Below, piece after piece: positions 42,096 to 52,024 of a DNA stretch of 64,000 nucleotides; position 1 is the stretch's first letter, and every line of letters begins with the position of its first letter. The stretch is taken from the NCBI RefSeq assembly GCF_025548535.1, contig NZ_JAJLQW010000001.1, positions 744,001 to 808,000 of the forward strand, written 5' to 3'. Made by a program: the position numbers and the translations under genes. The DNA is from Undibacterium sp. Jales W-56 (GTDB lineage Bacteria > Pseudomonadota > Gammaproteobacteria > Burkholderiales > Burkholderiaceae_D). Under the pieces are notes generated by a model that saw only the letters and a program-made list of their open reading frames with translations, was not told where the DNA came from and did no database searches.

Positions 42096-43349
42096 ATGTC
42101 TCGTCGCACCCTATTAAAATCGACTGCAGTTGGCGCTTTCACCCTGGCTGCTGCGGCTTGGTTGCCGCATGCGTATGCCGCCGACACCATCAAGGTCGGC
42201 ATTCTCCATTCGCTGTCAGGAACGATGGCGATTTCCGAAACCTCGCTGAAAGACGTCGCCCTTATGACGATCGATGAGATCAATGCGAATGGCGGCGTGA
42301 TGGGTAAAAAGCTGGAGCCGGTGATCGTGGATCCCGCATCGAACTGGCCGCTGTTCGCAGAAAAAGCGCGTCAGCTGATTTCGCAGGATAAAGTCTCAGT
42401 CGTGTTTGGTTGCTGGACCTCGGTATCGCGCAAGTCGGTGTTGCCGGTATTTAAGGAATTGAATAGCCTGCTGTTCTATCCGGTGCAATACGAAGGCGAA
42501 GAGCTGGAAAAAAATGTGTTCTACACCGGTGCCGCACCGAATCAGCAAGCGATTCCGGCGACCGAATATCTGATGTCGAAAGAGGGCGGCGGCGCCAAGC
42601 GCTTCGTCTTGCTGGGTACCGATTACGTGTATCCGCGCACCACCAACAAGATCCTGCGCGCTTTCCTGCACAGCAAAGGCGTCAAGGATAGCGACATCGA
42701 CGAAGTGTACACACCGTTCGGTCATTCCGATTATCAAACGATTGTTGCGAATATCAAGAAATTCTCCGCGGGCGGCAAGACAGCCGTGATCTCCACCATC
42801 AATGGCGACTCCAACGTGCCGTTCTACAAAGAACTGGGTAATGCAGGACTGAAAGCGACCGACGTGCCGGTAGTGGCTTTCTCCGTCGGTGAAGAAGAAT
42901 TGCGCGGCGTGGATACCAAACCCCTGCTCGGTCACCTCGCTGCCTGGAATTATTTCCAGTCCGTGAAAAACCCGGTGAACACCGCTTTCATCAAACAATG
43001 GAAAGACTATGCCGTCGCCAAGAAACTGCCGAACGCCGGCACGGTCGTGACCAATGATCCGATGGAAGCAACTTACGTCGGCATCCATATGTGGAAGCAG
43101 GCGGTGGAAAAAGCCAAGTCAACCGATACCGATAAAGTCATCGCAGCGATGGGCGGCCAGACCTTCAAGGCCCCGTCCGGTTTTGAGTTGACCATGGATA
43201 AAACCAATCATCATTTACACAAGCCCGTCATGATCGGTGAGATCAAAGGTGACGGCCAGTTCAGCGTGGTATGGAAAACCAAAGGCCCGATCCGCGCCCA
43301 ACCCTGGAGCCCTTACATTCCTGGTAACGAGGCCAAGCAAAAGATGTAA
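42096..43349 (+). CDS. urtA: urea ABC transporter, periplasmic binding protein UrtA
   Basis: High-affinity urea-binding protein, 417 residues. The N-terminus MSRRTLLKSTAVGAFTLA has an RR pair followed by a hydrophobic stretch, suggesting Tat export (cleavage near HAYAAD). The mature part is a type I periplasmic binding protein: IKVGILHSLSGTMAISETSL, VSVVFGCWTSVSRKSVLPVF, FYPVQYEGEE, and GTDYVYPRTTN, all typical of UrtA/FmdD. GGAGCAAC precedes ATG 42096. It is the first gene of the urt-ure locus and is separated from urtB by a large hairpin, so it may be made in excess of the membrane parts. Confidence 0.97.
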   Translation: MSRRTLLKSTAVGAFTLAAAAWLPHAYAADTIKVGILHSLSGTMAISETSLKDVALMTIDEINANGGVMGKKLEPVIVDPASNWPLFAEKARQLISQDKVSVVFGCWTSVSRKSVLPVFKELNSLLFYPVQYEGEELEKNVFYTGAAPNQQAIPATEYLMSKEGGGAKRFVLLGTDYVYPRTTNKILRAFLHSKGVKDSDIDEVYTPFGHSDYQTIVANIKKFSAGGKTAVISTINGDSNVPFYKELGNAGLKATDVPVVAFSVGEEELRGVDTKPLLGHLAAWNYFQSVKNPVNTAFIKQWKDYAVAKKLPNAGTVVTNDPMEATYVGIHMWKQAVEKAKSTDTDKVIAAMGGQTFKAPSGFELTMDKTNHHLHKPVMIGEIKGDGQFSVVWKTKGPIRAQPWSPYIPGNEAKQKM

Positions 43350-43456
43350 TCGCCTGACGCATGAAGTCAATCAGATGGACGATAGGCGACCTGTCTGTGA
43401 TTGTTGCGGTAGCGAGTTTTCGTCGCCATAGAGTGACCTTAGTAACCTAGTTATTT

Positions 43457-43494
43457 CAATGCCGGGGAAGGAATCATCGCCAACCCCGGCATTG
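43457..43494 (+). terminator. large hairpin between urtA and urtB
   Basis: CAATGCCGGGG and CCCCGGCATTG pair perfectly over 11 bp with a 16-nt loop. No T run follows, so it is more likely a mRNA-stabilising or attenuating structure than a full terminator. Confidence 0.6.
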
Positions 43495-43549
43495 TGTTGA
43501 GAAGGATAGGATTTTTATCTTTTTTACGTCATCCCGAGGGTTCATTTTT

Positions 43550-45211
43550 TTGAATAATTTCTCAGCCAAGAAACCTGCGTCTATACCACTATTTATGTCG
43601 CTATTTATGTTGCAATTCAAAAAAATAATCTTGCCTGGAGTGCTCTGCCTGCACACGGTAATCGCCTGCGCCGCGATGGATCCTGCTGTATTGAAACCTC
43701 TTGCCGGTGACGATCCCGATGCCAGGATCGCTGCCGTCAACCAGATCGCGGGAATGGCGAATCAAGAGGCATTGAAGATCCTGACCGCACTTAAAAATGA
43801 TGCGCTGTATGCGACCCCAGACGGACAAATCTATATCGTCGACCAGGACAAGGCTACCAATCTGGCGAATGATAAAACCACGCCTTTGCCCGATGGCATA
43901 GACGGCATCACGGTGAATAACCGCCTGCGTGCGGTGGTCGACGATGCGCTGTCCGGTTTAAAACTGTTTTCTCAGGATCGCTCCCTGCGTCTGGCCGCGG
44001 TGCTGGAATTGCAAAAGAGTGCGAGTCCGGAACAAGCGCCACTGATCACAAGGGCACTGGCGAAGGAAGCCGATCCCGAGATCAGATCTTTACTGCAACT
44101 CGTCGCCGCCACCGCCAATCTGCAAGCGACCGATCCGGCAATTCGTAAAGCCGCAGTGATTGCCCTGCAAGACAGTACCAATGCGAATATCAAACCTGCA
44201 TTGCAAAAAATGCTGGATATCGGTCCCGACGGTAAGCCGATCGAGCCTGACGAAAGTATCCGTATCGAAGCAGCGAACACCATGAATGCGCTGAACAGCC
44301 GCATCGTCAGAACAGAGTTCGTCGGCAATCTGTTTTATGGCGCCTCGCTCGGCAGCGTCTTGTTATTGACCGCGCTGGGTCTGGCAATCACCTTCGGCTT
44401 GATGGGCATCATCAATATGGCGCATGGTGAGCTGATGATGATCGGTGCGTACACGACTTATGTCTGCCAATTGGCGTTCCGGCATTTTCTGCCGGGTGCG
44501 ATCGATGCGTATCTGATTGTCGCTTTGCCTGCGGCCTTTATTGTGGCGGGGGCAGTCGGCATTGCACTGGAGCGCACCGTGATCCGCTGGCTATACGGCA
44601 GGCCGCTGGAAACCCTGCTCGCCACCTGGGGCATCAGCCTGATGCTGATGCAAGCGGTGCGCACGATCTTCGGTGCGCAGAACGTCGAGGTGGCAAATCC
44701 CGGCTGGATGTCGGGCGGTGTGACGGTGCTGGGCTCGCTGGTGCTATCGTATAACCGGATCGCGATTATCTTCTTTGCCTTGTTGGTGGTGCTGGCGGTC
44801 TGGCTGATCCTGAATAAAACCCGGCTCGGTTTGTTTGTCCGTGCCGTCACGCAGAATCGCCGCATGGCCGATTGCGTCGGCGTCTCCACCGGCAAGATCG
44901 ATATGATGACTTTCGGACTGGGTTCCGGTATCGCCGGTCTGGGTGGCGTGGCGCTGTCGCAGCTGGGCAATGTTGGCCCCGATCTGGGTCAGAATTACAT
45001 CGTCGATTCTTTCATGGTGGTGGTGCTCGGCGGTGTCGGGCAATTGATCGGCACCGTGATCGCCGCGCTCGGCCTGGGCGAGGTGAATAAATTCCTTGAG
45101 CCGGTCGCCGGTGCGGTCATGGCAAAAATCACGATCCTGGTTTTCATCATCATCTTTATCCAGAAACGACCGCAAGGCCTGTTCGCAATGAAGGGGCGGA
45201 GTGCAGAATGA
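43550..45211 (+). CDS. urtB: urea ABC transporter permease UrtB
   Basis: Inner-membrane permease of the LivH type, up to 553 residues. A signal-like helix (about 20-40) is followed by a periplasmic HEAT-like region (about 50-255: DPDARIAAVNQIAGMANQEAL, shown as DARIAAVNQIAG), then about eight membrane helices from 265 (GASLGSVLLLTALGLAITFG) with GIINMAHGELMMIGAY. The long N-terminal extension is normal for UrtB. The start is uncertain: TTG 43550 has GAGGG upstream, while ATG codons at 43595 and 43607 lack one. Its stop overlaps the urtC start by 4 bases. Confidence 0.95.
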   Translation: MNNFSAKKPASIPLFMSLFMLQFKKIILPGVLCLHTVIACAAMDPAVLKPLAGDDPDARIAAVNQIAGMANQEALKILTALKNDALYATPDGQIYIVDQDKATNLANDKTTPLPDGIDGITVNNRLRAVVDDALSGLKLFSQDRSLRLAAVLELQKSASPEQAPLITRALAKEADPEIRSLLQLVAATANLQATDPAIRKAAVIALQDSTNANIKPALQKMLDIGPDGKPIEPDESIRIEAANTMNALNSRIVRTEFVGNLFYGASLGSVLLLTALGLAITFGLMGIINMAHGELMMIGAYTTYVCQLAFRHFLPGAIDAYLIVALPAAFIVAGAVGIALERTVIRWLYGRPLETLLATWGISLMLMQAVRTIFGAQNVEVANPGWMSGGVTVLGSLVLSYNRIAIIFFALLVVLAVWLILNKTRLGLFVRAVTQNRRMADCVGVSTGKIDMMTFGLGSGIAGLGGVALSQLGNVGPDLGQNYIVDSFMVVVLGGVGQLIGTVIAALGLGEVNKFLEPVAGAVMAKITILVFIIIFIQKRPQGLFAMKGRSAE

Positions 45212-46338
45212 ACTCTTCTTTATTCTCTCGCCCTGCCTGGTCCGGCATCATCATTTGCACCGTCATTCTGGCTTTGCTGCCCATCCTGAATTTGAATTTT
45301 CCGGCGGGACATGCGCTGCATATCTCCAGCTATGCGGTCGGCCTGGTTGCTAAATTCATGTGCTATGCCCTGGCTGCATTAGCGCTCGACCTGGTGTGGG
45401 GTTACACCGGCATCCTGTCGCTCGGGCACGGCGTGTTTTTCGCGTTGGGCGGTTACGCGCACGGCATGTACCTGATGCGCGCGATCGGGCGCGACGGCGT
45501 GTATCAAAGCAATTTGCCGGACTTCATGGTCTTTCTCGACTGGAAATCCTACCCCTGGTACTGGGCCATGACCGACAACTTCTGGTATTGCATGGCGCTG
45601 GTGGTGCTGGTGCCGGGCGTGCTGGCCTTCGTGTTCGGCTATTTCGCTTTCCGTTCACGTATCAAAGGCGTATATTTTTCCATCATTACGCAGGCCATGA
45701 CTTTTGCCTTCATGCTGATGTTTTTCCGGAATAACACCGGCTTCGGCGGCAACAACGGCTTTACTGATTTCAAACGCATTCTGGGGTATTCAATCACGGC
45801 ACCGGCAACCAAGGCGGCGCTGTATCTGGTGACGCTGGGATTGCTGCTCGGCGCGCTGCTGCTGTGTCGCTGGATCGTGACCTCCAAATTGGGACGTGTG
45901 CTGCAGGCGGTGCGCGATGCGGAATCGCGCCTCATGTTTATCGGTTACAACCCGCTTTGGTTCAAACTGTTTGTCTGGACTTTATCCGCGATCCTGTGCG
46001 GGATCGCCGGTGCGCTATACGTTCCGCAAGTCGGCATCATCAATCCGTCTGAAATGTCGCCCGGCAATTCGATCGAGATGGTGATCTGGGCCGCGGTCGG
46101 CGGACGCGGTTCTTTGCTCGGTCCCATCATCGGCGCTTTCTCCGTGAACGGTTTGAAGAGTTGGTTCACTGCGGCTTTCCCTGATCTCTGGCTGTTTGCG
46201 CTCGGCCTGCTATTCATCCTGGTCACGCTATTGATGCCGCAAGGTATCTTGGGCTTGCTGGATCAGTTCAAGCGCAAACTGAAATCCGATGCATCAGATG
46301 GATCTGGCATTTCTGATGCGAAACAGGAGGCAGCATGA
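45208..46338 (+). CDS. urtC: urea ABC transporter permease UrtC
   Basis: Second membrane subunit (LivM type), 376 residues, with about ten helices. GYTGILSLGHGVFFALGGYAHGMYL is the conserved permease loop (shown whole only as LSLGHGVFFALGGYAHG), and GVYFSIITQAMTFAFML and GGRGSLLGPIIGAF are also typical. It overlaps urtB and urtD by 4 bases each (ATGA), so translation is coupled. The charged C-terminal tail (KRKLKSDASDGSG) is cytoplasmic. Confidence 0.96.
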   Translation: MNSSLFSRPAWSGIIICTVILALLPILNLNFPAGHALHISSYAVGLVAKFMCYALAALALDLVWGYTGILSLGHGVFFALGGYAHGMYLMRAIGRDGVYQSNLPDFMVFLDWKSYPWYWAMTDNFWYCMALVVLVPGVLAFVFGYFAFRSRIKGVYFSIITQAMTFAFMLMFFRNNTGFGGNNGFTDFKRILGYSITAPATKAALYLVTLGLLLGALLLCRWIVTSKLGRVLQAVRDAESRLMFIGYNPLWFKLFVWTLSAILCGIAGALYVPQVGIINPSEMSPGNSIEMVIWAAVGGRGSLLGPIIGAFSVNGLKSWFTAAFPDLWLFALGLLFILVTLLMPQGILGLLDQFKRKLKSDASDGSGISDAKQEAA

Positions 46339-47189
46339 GCGATATCGTGCATGACAAAGCCGTCGGTATCCTGATCGATCTGGTGCAAGGCGATGAGCCG
46401 CAAGCCTCGTTTTCGCGTATCAAGCCGGAAGGCGTCGATACCACGCATGGCGCGATCCTGTACCTGGAAGATGTCGTGGTGTCGTTCGATGGTTTCAAAG
46501 CCTTGAATTACCTGAATCTGGATATTTCTATCGGTGAGCTGCGTTGCATCATTGGCCCCAACGGCGCCGGAAAAACCACCATGATGGATGTAATCACCGG
46601 TAAGACGCGCCCGACTTCCGGCACCGTGTTTTTCGGTCAGTCCATGGATCTCAGCAAGATGGCTGAGTACCAGATTGCGCATGCGGGCATCGGTCGCAAG
46701 TTCCAGCGCCCGACCGTGTTCGAGCAGCATACGGTGTTTGAAAACCTGGAGCTGGCGATGAAGATGAACAAGCGTGTCCGGCCGACTTTGTTCTTCAAAC
46801 TCGACAGCGAGCAGAGGGACAAGATCGACGACATCCTGCGATTGATACGCCTGCATGGCAGCGAACACCGGCTCGCAGGTTTGCTCTCGCACGGACAAAA
46901 GCAATGGCTGGAAATCGGTATGTTGCTGATGCAAGAGCCGCAATTGATTTTGCTCGATGAGCCGGTGGCTGGGATGTCCGATGCCGAAACCGTGCGCACC
47001 GCCGAATTATTGAACGAGCTGCGCGGCAAGCATTCGATCGTGGTGGTCGAGCATGACATGGCTTTCGTCACCGAAATCGCCCGCGAAGGCAAAGTCACGG
47101 TATTGCATGAAGGCTCGGTGCTGGCAGAAGGCACGATGCAACAGGTGCAGGCAGATGAGCGGGTGATTGAAGTGTATCTGGGGCGCTGA
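46335..47189 (+). CDS. urtD: urea ABC transporter ATPase UrtD
   Basis: LivG-type ATP-binding subunit, 284 residues. Walker A GPNGAGKTTMMD, Q loop region GIGRKFQRPTVFE, signature LLSHGQKQWLEIGM (a SHGQ variant of LSGGQ that is normal in UrtD), Walker B LILLDEPVAGM and the switch His in VVVEHDMAFV. A 40-residue N-terminal extension precedes LYLEDVVVSFDGFKAL, as in other UrtD proteins. It overlaps urtC by 4 bases; 140 bases holding a piece of repeat B separate it from urtE. Confidence 0.96.
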   Translation: MSDIVHDKAVGILIDLVQGDEPQASFSRIKPEGVDTTHGAILYLEDVVVSFDGFKALNYLNLDISIGELRCIIGPNGAGKTTMMDVITGKTRPTSGTVFFGQSMDLSKMAEYQIAHAGIGRKFQRPTVFEQHTVFENLELAMKMNKRVRPTLFFKLDSEQRDKIDDILRLIRLHGSEHRLAGLLSHGQKQWLEIGMLLMQEPQLILLDEPVAGMSDAETVRTAELLNELRGKHSIVVVEHDMAFVTEIAREGKVTVLHEGSVLAEGTMQQVQADERVIEVYLGR

Positions 47190-47199
47190 GATGCCGTAT

Positions 47200-47300
47200 C
47201 GGTGTAGCGGCAGGGTGCGCCATACGCCCCTTGCGACATTGAACCCGCACTATCCATGCGCTTCCCGGCACGAAATGCTTCCAGCAGCCGCAGCGGTATT
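47200..47300. repeat. repeat family B fragment inside the urt operon
   Basis: GAACCCGCACTATCCATGCG, then CCCGGCACGAAATGCTTCCAGCAGCCGC in shortened form, parallels the core of the copies at 14547 and 53598. It begins next to GGGTGCGCCATACGCCCC, which resembles one end of family A. It fills the only sizeable gap between urtC, urtD and urtE. Confidence 0.55.
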
Positions 47301-47329
47301 GCGGATGAGTCGATAAATAGAGGATTTTT

Positions 47330-48028
47330 ATGCTACAGGTTGACCACATCAATCAATATTACGGCTCGTCCCATACCTTGCGCGGCGTCTCGCTGTCGCT
47401 GGAAAAAGGACAGTGCCTGACATTGCTAGGCCGTAATGGCGTCGGCAAGACGACCTTGTTGAAATGCCTGATGGGTGTGTTGCCGGTCGCCAGTGGCAAA
47501 GTCATTTTGGAAGGTCGTGATATCACCAGGCTCAAGCCGCATGAGCGCGCCGCCGCCGGGATTGCCTATGTGCCGCAAGGCCGCGAGATCTTTGCCAGGC
47601 TGACCGTAGAAGAAAATATGTTGATGGGCATGGCAGTCAAGTCAGGTCGCAAGGCGTCCGTGATTAATGAGGAAGTGCTTGCGCTGTTCCCCGTGTTAAA
47701 GGAAATGCTGCATCGTCGTGGCGGCGATCTCTCGGGTGGCCAGCAACAGCAACTTGCGATTGCACGCGCCTTGCTGGCGGAACCCAAGCTGATCATTTTC
47801 GACGAGCCGACCGAGGGGATTCAGCCGTCGATTATCAAGGACATCGAGCGGGTGATTCGTCTGTTGCGCGCACGCGGCGATATGGCGATTCTCTTGTGCG
47901 AACAGTATTTCGACTTTGCCCGTGCTCTGGCGGACCAGTTCATCATCCTGTCGCGCGGCGAAGTCGTGGCGGCTGGCAGTGCCGATCAGATGGATAGTGA
48001 GGACGTGAAGCAGCACTTGGCGGTATAG
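47330..48028 (+). CDS. urtE: urea ABC transporter ATPase UrtE
   Basis: LivF-type ATP-binding subunit, 232 residues. Walker A GRNGVGKTTLLKCLMG, Q loop IAYVPQGREIFARLTVEENM (part: YVPQGREIFARLTVEEN), signature LSGGQQQQLAIARAL, Walker B LIIFDEPTEGIQPS and switch region ILLCEQYFDFA. The EQY in place of EH at the switch is characteristic of LivF/UrtE. RBS: AGAGGA upstream of ATG 47330. Its stop lies 7 bases before ureD, tying transport to urea breakdown. Confidence 0.96.
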   Translation: MLQVDHINQYYGSSHTLRGVSLSLEKGQCLTLLGRNGVGKTTLLKCLMGVLPVASGKVILEGRDITRLKPHERAAAGIAYVPQGREIFARLTVEENMLMGMAVKSGRKASVINEEVLALFPVLKEMLHRRGGDLSGGQQQQLAIARALLAEPKLIIFDEPTEGIQPSIIKDIERVIRLLRARGDMAILLCEQYFDFARALADQFIILSRGEVVAAGSADQMDSEDVKQHLAV

Positions 48029-48035
48029 TTTCAGC

Positions 48036-48920
48036 ATGAATCAGATTGTTGACCCATTTATACTTTGCGTTCCTGCTGAGCCTGCCGTCAAAGCCGCTTG
48101 TCAGGCCAGACTGACGCTGGGTTTTGCCGATGACGCCGGCACCACGCGGCTGCTTGAGCGCAGCCATTTTGGCCCGTTGCGGGTGCAAAAACCGCTGTAT
48201 CCGGAAGGCCCGTCGATTTGTCATGCAATCGTGGTGCATCCGCCCGGCGGCGTGGTCGGTGGCGATGAATTGCACATCACAAGCAAGCTCGCGCCAGGCG
48301 CGCATGCCTTCCTCACCACCCCGGGTGCAGCCAAGTGGTACAAGGCCAATGGCCACATCTCGCATCAATTGATCGAGCTTGATGTGGCGGCGCAGGCGTC
48401 GCTGGAATGGCTGCCGCAGGAGACGATTTTTTTCGATGCGGCCCAGGTGCGCTTGCAGAACAAGATCAACCTGGGCAAGGGTGCGACTTATATCGGCGCT
48501 GATATCCTGTGCTTCGGGCGCACTGCCTCTGGCGAATCTTTTCACACCGGGAAAATCACGCAGACCAGCGAAATTCGCCGCGAAGGTCAATTGCTCTGGT
48601 TTGAGCAAGGCAGTATTGTGGGCGGCTCATCCGCCATGCATAGCCCGCTGGCATTAGCGGGCAATACGGTTTGCGCCAGCCTGATCGCAGTCGGCAAGCA
48701 ATTACCTGTATCGCTGATCCAGCAATTGCGGGAAGCAGCGATCGCCTTAACGGGGAACCCGCATGCGGTTGGCGTGACCCAAATGAAAACCGTGATCGTG
48801 GCCAGGTATATGGGAAATTCGAGCGAAATGGCACGGCAATGGTTGACGCTCATGTGGCAAATTGTGCGCCCTGAATTGCTGTGGCGTGAAGGCGTGGTGC
48901 CGCGGATCTGGAATACCTAG
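48036..48920 (+). CDS. ureD: urease accessory protein UreD
   Basis: Scaffold protein of the urease-activation complex (with UreF and UreG) that carries nickel to UreC, 294 residues. Family features: ARLTLGFADDAGTTRLLERSHFGPLRVQKP (landmarks TRLLERSHFGPLRVQKPLY), AIVVHPPGGVVGGDEL, TTPGAAKWYK and WLPQETIFFDAA. The length is normal. It is 7 bases after urtE and begins the ure genes. A hairpin-containing gap of 151 bases separates it from ureA. Confidence 0.95.
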   Translation: MNQIVDPFILCVPAEPAVKAACQARLTLGFADDAGTTRLLERSHFGPLRVQKPLYPEGPSICHAIVVHPPGGVVGGDELHITSKLAPGAHAFLTTPGAAKWYKANGHISHQLIELDVAAQASLEWLPQETIFFDAAQVRLQNKINLGKGATYIGADILCFGRTASGESFHTGKITQTSEIRREGQLLWFEQGSIVGGSSAMHSPLALAGNTVCASLIAVGKQLPVSLIQQLREAAIALTGNPHAVGVTQMKTVIVARYMGNSSEMARQWLTLMWQIVRPELLWREGVVPRIWNT

Positions 48921-49001
48921 TATTTGTTATCGCTGACGCGAATGTGTAATGTGGAAGTTAAATAAATAACTAAATTTTTGATGGGATTAGCGATTTTATA
49001 C

Positions 49002-49026
49002 CCCTCTCCCGCATGCGGGAGAGGGG
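49002..49026. repeat. GC-rich palindrome between ureD and ureA
   Basis: CCCCTCTCCCGCA meets TGCGGGGAGGGG, a near-perfect hairpin with at most one bulged base, followed by AAAAG rather than T residues. It probably stabilises or dampens the ure mRNA, and resembles a common short intergenic repeat. Confidence 0.6.
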
Positions 49027-49071
49027 AAAAGAACGAAGCAAAAAAATTTGCAGAAGATACAAGGAACAAAC

Positions 49072-49374
49072 ATGGAATTAACGCCAAGAGAAAAAGACAA
49101 GCTGCTGATTTTCACCGCGGCCTTACTCGCTGAACGACGCAAAGCGCGTGGCTTGAAACTGAATTACCCGGAAGCGGTCGCCCTGATCACGGCTGCCATC
49201 ATGGAGGGCGCGCGCGACGGCAAAACCGTGGCCGAGCTGATGTCGGACGGCACCAGGATTTTGACACGCGCCGATGTCATGGACGGCATTGCCGAGATGA
49301 TCCCGGACATCCAGGTAGAAGCGACTTTCCCGGACGGGACCAAGCTGGTTACCGTTCATCATCCTATCCCATAG
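49072..49374 (+). CDS. ureA: urease gamma subunit UreA
   Basis: Smallest urease subunit, 100 residues, exactly the family length. It begins [23 protein letters not shown] and contains [21 protein letters not shown], shown as [13 protein letters not shown], then [23 protein letters not shown] in the variant [23 protein letters not shown] 49072 is used (AAGGAAC before it); codons upstream in the same frame are not part of the family. Nine bases separate it from ureB. Confidence 0.98.
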   Translation: MELTPREKDKLLIFTAALLAERRKARGLKLNYPEAVALITAAIMEGARDGKTVAELMSDGTRILTRADVMDGIAEMIPDIQVEATFPDGTKLVTVHHPIP

Positions 49375-49382
49375 GTGCTCTA

Positions 49383-49736
49383 ATGATTCCAGGCGAAATG
49401 CTGATAGAGGCGGGCGATATTGAACTCAATGCCGGTCGCGCGACTGCCTCCGTGGTGGTGGCGAATAGCGGTGACAGACCGATACAGGTCGGGTCCCATT
49501 TTCATTTTTTTGAAACCAATCCTGCATTGGAATTCGAGCGCGACAGTGCTTACGGTATGCGCCTGAATATCGCAGCGGGTACCGCGGTGCGCTTTGAACC
49601 GGGCCAGAAACGTACCGTAGAACTGGTGGCGCTGGCCGGTGATCGCCGGGTGTATGGCTTCAACGCCAAGGTCATGGGCGCACTGACTCAGCCTCAAGCG
49701 GAACTCCGTGTCGATAAAAATAAGGAGACCAAATGA
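49383..49736 (+). CDS. ureB: urease beta subunit UreB
   Basis: Structural urease subunit, 117 residues. It begins [19 protein letters not shown] and carries [38 protein letters not shown] and [12 protein letters not shown], all diagnostic. A separate UreB (not fused to UreA) is usual in proteobacteria. Its last bases overlap the ureC start by 4. Confidence 0.98.
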   Translation: MIPGEMLIEAGDIELNAGRATASVVVANSGDRPIQVGSHFHFFETNPALEFERDSAYGMRLNIAAGTAVRFEPGQKRTVELVALAGDRRVYGFNAKVMGALTQPQAELRVDKNKETK

Positions 49737-51433
49737 GCAAGATCTCACGCCATGCGTATGCCGAAATGTTCGGCCCGACCACCGGCGACCGGATTCGTCT
49801 GGCCGATACCGAACTGTTTATTGAAATCGAAAAAGACTTTGCCACCTATGGCGAAGAGGTCAAATTCGGCGGCGGCAAAGTGATTCGCGACGGCATGGGC
49901 CAGTCGCAGCGCAATTACCGGGACGTGATGGACACCGTGATTACCAATGCGGTGATCCTCGATCATTGGGGCATCGTGAAAGCCGATATCGGCCTGAAAG
50001 GCGGCAAGATCGCTGCCATCGGCAAGGCCGGTAATCCGGATATCCAGCCGGATGTCACGATGTGCATCGGCGGTGCCACTGAGATCATTGCCGGCGAAGG
50101 CATGATCGTGACTGCAGGCGGCATCGATTCGCACATCCATTTCATTTGCCCGCAGCAGATAGAAGAAGCCCTGATGAGCGGTGTGACGACCATGCTGGGC
50201 GGCGGCACCGGTCCGGCGACCGGCACTGCTGCCACTACCTGCACACCGGGCCCCTGGCATTTGCATTCGATGTTATCGGCGGCCGACGCCTTCCCGATGA
50301 ATCTGGGTTTCCTCGGCAAAGGCAATGTCAGCCTGCCGGTACCGCTGGAAGAACAAATCCTGGCCGGTGCCATCGGCCTCAAGCTGCATGAAGACTGGGG
50401 TACCACGCCAGCCGCCATCGACAACTGCCTGGCGGTAGCGGACCGCATGGATGTGCAGGTCGCGATTCATTCCGATACCTTGAATGAAGCGGGATTTCTG
50501 GAACACACTTTGGCCGCGTTCAAGGATCGCACTATCCACACCTTCCATACCGAAGGCGCGGGCGGCGGCCATGCGCCGGACATTATTGCGGCCGTCGGGC
50601 AAGCCAATGTCTTGCCGTCGTCGACCAATCCGACCCGACCCTATACCGTGAATACCCTCGATGAACATCTGGATATGCTGATGGTCTGCCATCATCTCGA
50701 TCCGGCGATTGCCGAAGACATCGCCTTTGCCGAATCGCGGATACGGCGCGAAACGATTGCCGCCGAAGATATTTTGCATGACATCGGTGCGATCAGCATG
50801 ATGTCATCCGATTCGCAAGCGATGGGGCGGGTCGGCGAAGTCATCATGCGCACCTGGCAGACTGCGCACAAGATGAAGACCCAGCGCGGTTCCCTGGCGG
50901 AAGATAATGCCCGCAACGATAATTTCCGCGTCAAGCGCTATATAGCCAAATACACCATCAATCCGGCGATTACCCACGGCATCTCGCACGTGGTGGGTTC
51001 GCTGGAGGTCGGCAAGATCGCCGACATCGTGCTGTGGAAGCCGGCGTTTTTCGGTGTCAAGCCCACGATGATTTTAAAGAGCGGCATGATCGCGGCGGCG
51101 CAGATGGGGGACCCGAATGCGTCGATCCCGACACCGCAGCCGGTGCATACCCGCATGATGTTCGGTGCCTATGGCGGCGCTTTAAAAACGTCGGTGACCT
51201 TTGTCTCGCAGGCGGCCTTGGATGCCGGTATCGGCGCGCAACTGCAATTGAACAAGCCGCTGATCGCGGTAAAAAACATGCGACACTTGCGCAAGGCCGA
51301 CATGATTCACAATGCTGCGACACCGAGGATGGAGGTCGATTCTGAAACCTATGAAGTGCGTGCGAATGGTGAATTACTGGTGTGCGAACCGGCCAAAATC
51401 CTGCCGATGGCGCAACGCTATTTTTTGTTTTAA
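49733..51433 (+). CDS. ureC: urease alpha subunit UreC (catalytic)
   Basis: Catalytic subunit that hydrolyses urea to ammonia and carbamate with a dinickel centre, 566 residues. Nickel ligands and active-site groups are all visible: HIHF (two His, about residues 134-136), the carbamylated Lys in [12 protein letters not shown] (about 217), AIHSDTLNE (His about 246), [13 protein letters not shown] (His about 272) and [13 protein letters not shown] (Asp about 360). Flap Cys/His: VCHHLDP. It overlaps ureB by 4 bases. The protein looks intact and active. Confidence 0.99.
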   Translation: MSKISRHAYAEMFGPTTGDRIRLADTELFIEIEKDFATYGEEVKFGGGKVIRDGMGQSQRNYRDVMDTVITNAVILDHWGIVKADIGLKGGKIAAIGKAGNPDIQPDVTMCIGGATEIIAGEGMIVTAGGIDSHIHFICPQQIEEALMSGVTTMLGGGTGPATGTAATTCTPGPWHLHSMLSAADAFPMNLGFLGKGNVSLPVPLEEQILAGAIGLKLHEDWGTTPAAIDNCLAVADRMDVQVAIHSDTLNEAGFLEHTLAAFKDRTIHTFHTEGAGGGHAPDIIAAVGQANVLPSSTNPTRPYTVNTLDEHLDMLMVCHHLDPAIAEDIAFAESRIRRETIAAEDILHDIGAISMMSSDSQAMGRVGEVIMRTWQTAHKMKTQRGSLAEDNARNDNFRVKRYIAKYTINPAITHGISHVVGSLEVGKIADIVLWKPAFFGVKPTMILKSGMIAAAQMGDPNASIPTPQPVHTRMMFGAYGGALKTSVTFVSQAALDAGIGAQLQLNKPLIAVKNMRHLRKADMIHNAATPRMEVDSETYEVRANGELLVCEPAKILPMAQRYFLF

Positions 51434-51469
51434 TAAAAAACGTATTTTAAAAACTCATTTAAAAAAACC

Positions 51470-52018
51470 ATGCTGACCCTGAATACCAAAGTAGATCAAG
51501 CCGGCAACATTGTCGGCGAACTGGTTTTACCCTATGAACGGCGTGAAAAAAGCCGTCAACGTGCAACCCTGAGTTCCGGCGAAGAGGTGGCGGTATTCAC
51601 CGTGCGCGGTACGGTCTTGCGTCATGGCGACTTGCTGCAAGGGGTGACGGATGCTGGCGAGATTCAGGTGGTTAAAGTGCTGGCGGCCAAAGAAGCGACT
51701 TACCGCGTTGAATGCAAGACGCCTCATGCCTTGTTGCGCTGCGCTTTTCATCTGGGAAATCGTCACACGCAAGCGCAAGTCGGCGACGAGGCGGGCATCG
51801 GTTTTTTGCGGATTCGTAAAGACCCCGTATTGAAAGAAATGCTGGAGGGTTTGGGGGCCAACGTGATCGAAGAGTTCGCCGCGTTTGAGCCAGAGTCCGG
51901 CGCGTACGGCGGCGGTCACCATCATCATGGCGACGATCACCATAACTTGTTAGCGCCGGTGCCTTTGCGTCAGAAGATCCATCGGCCAGCCCAAGTCACT
52001 ACGGATAAGACTTCTTAA
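51470..52018 (+). CDS. ureE: urease accessory protein UreE (nickel carrier)
   Basis: Nickel metallochaperone, 182 residues. The N-terminal domain has LPYERREKSRQRATLSSGEEV, shown as YERREKSRQRATLSSG, and the C-terminal domain has LGNRHTQAQVG with the nickel-binding His, LRIRKDPVLKEML, and a histidine-rich end GGGHHHHGDDHH typical of the longer UreE types. It delivers nickel to UreG. It starts 36 bases after ureC and 6 before ureF. Confidence 0.96.
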   Translation: MLTLNTKVDQAGNIVGELVLPYERREKSRQRATLSSGEEVAVFTVRGTVLRHGDLLQGVTDAGEIQVVKVLAAKEATYRVECKTPHALLRCAFHLGNRHTQAQVGDEAGIGFLRIRKDPVLKEMLEGLGANVIEEFAAFEPESGAYGGGHHHHGDDHHNLLAPVPLRQKIHRPAQVTTDKTS

Positions 52019-52024
52019 ACCTGT

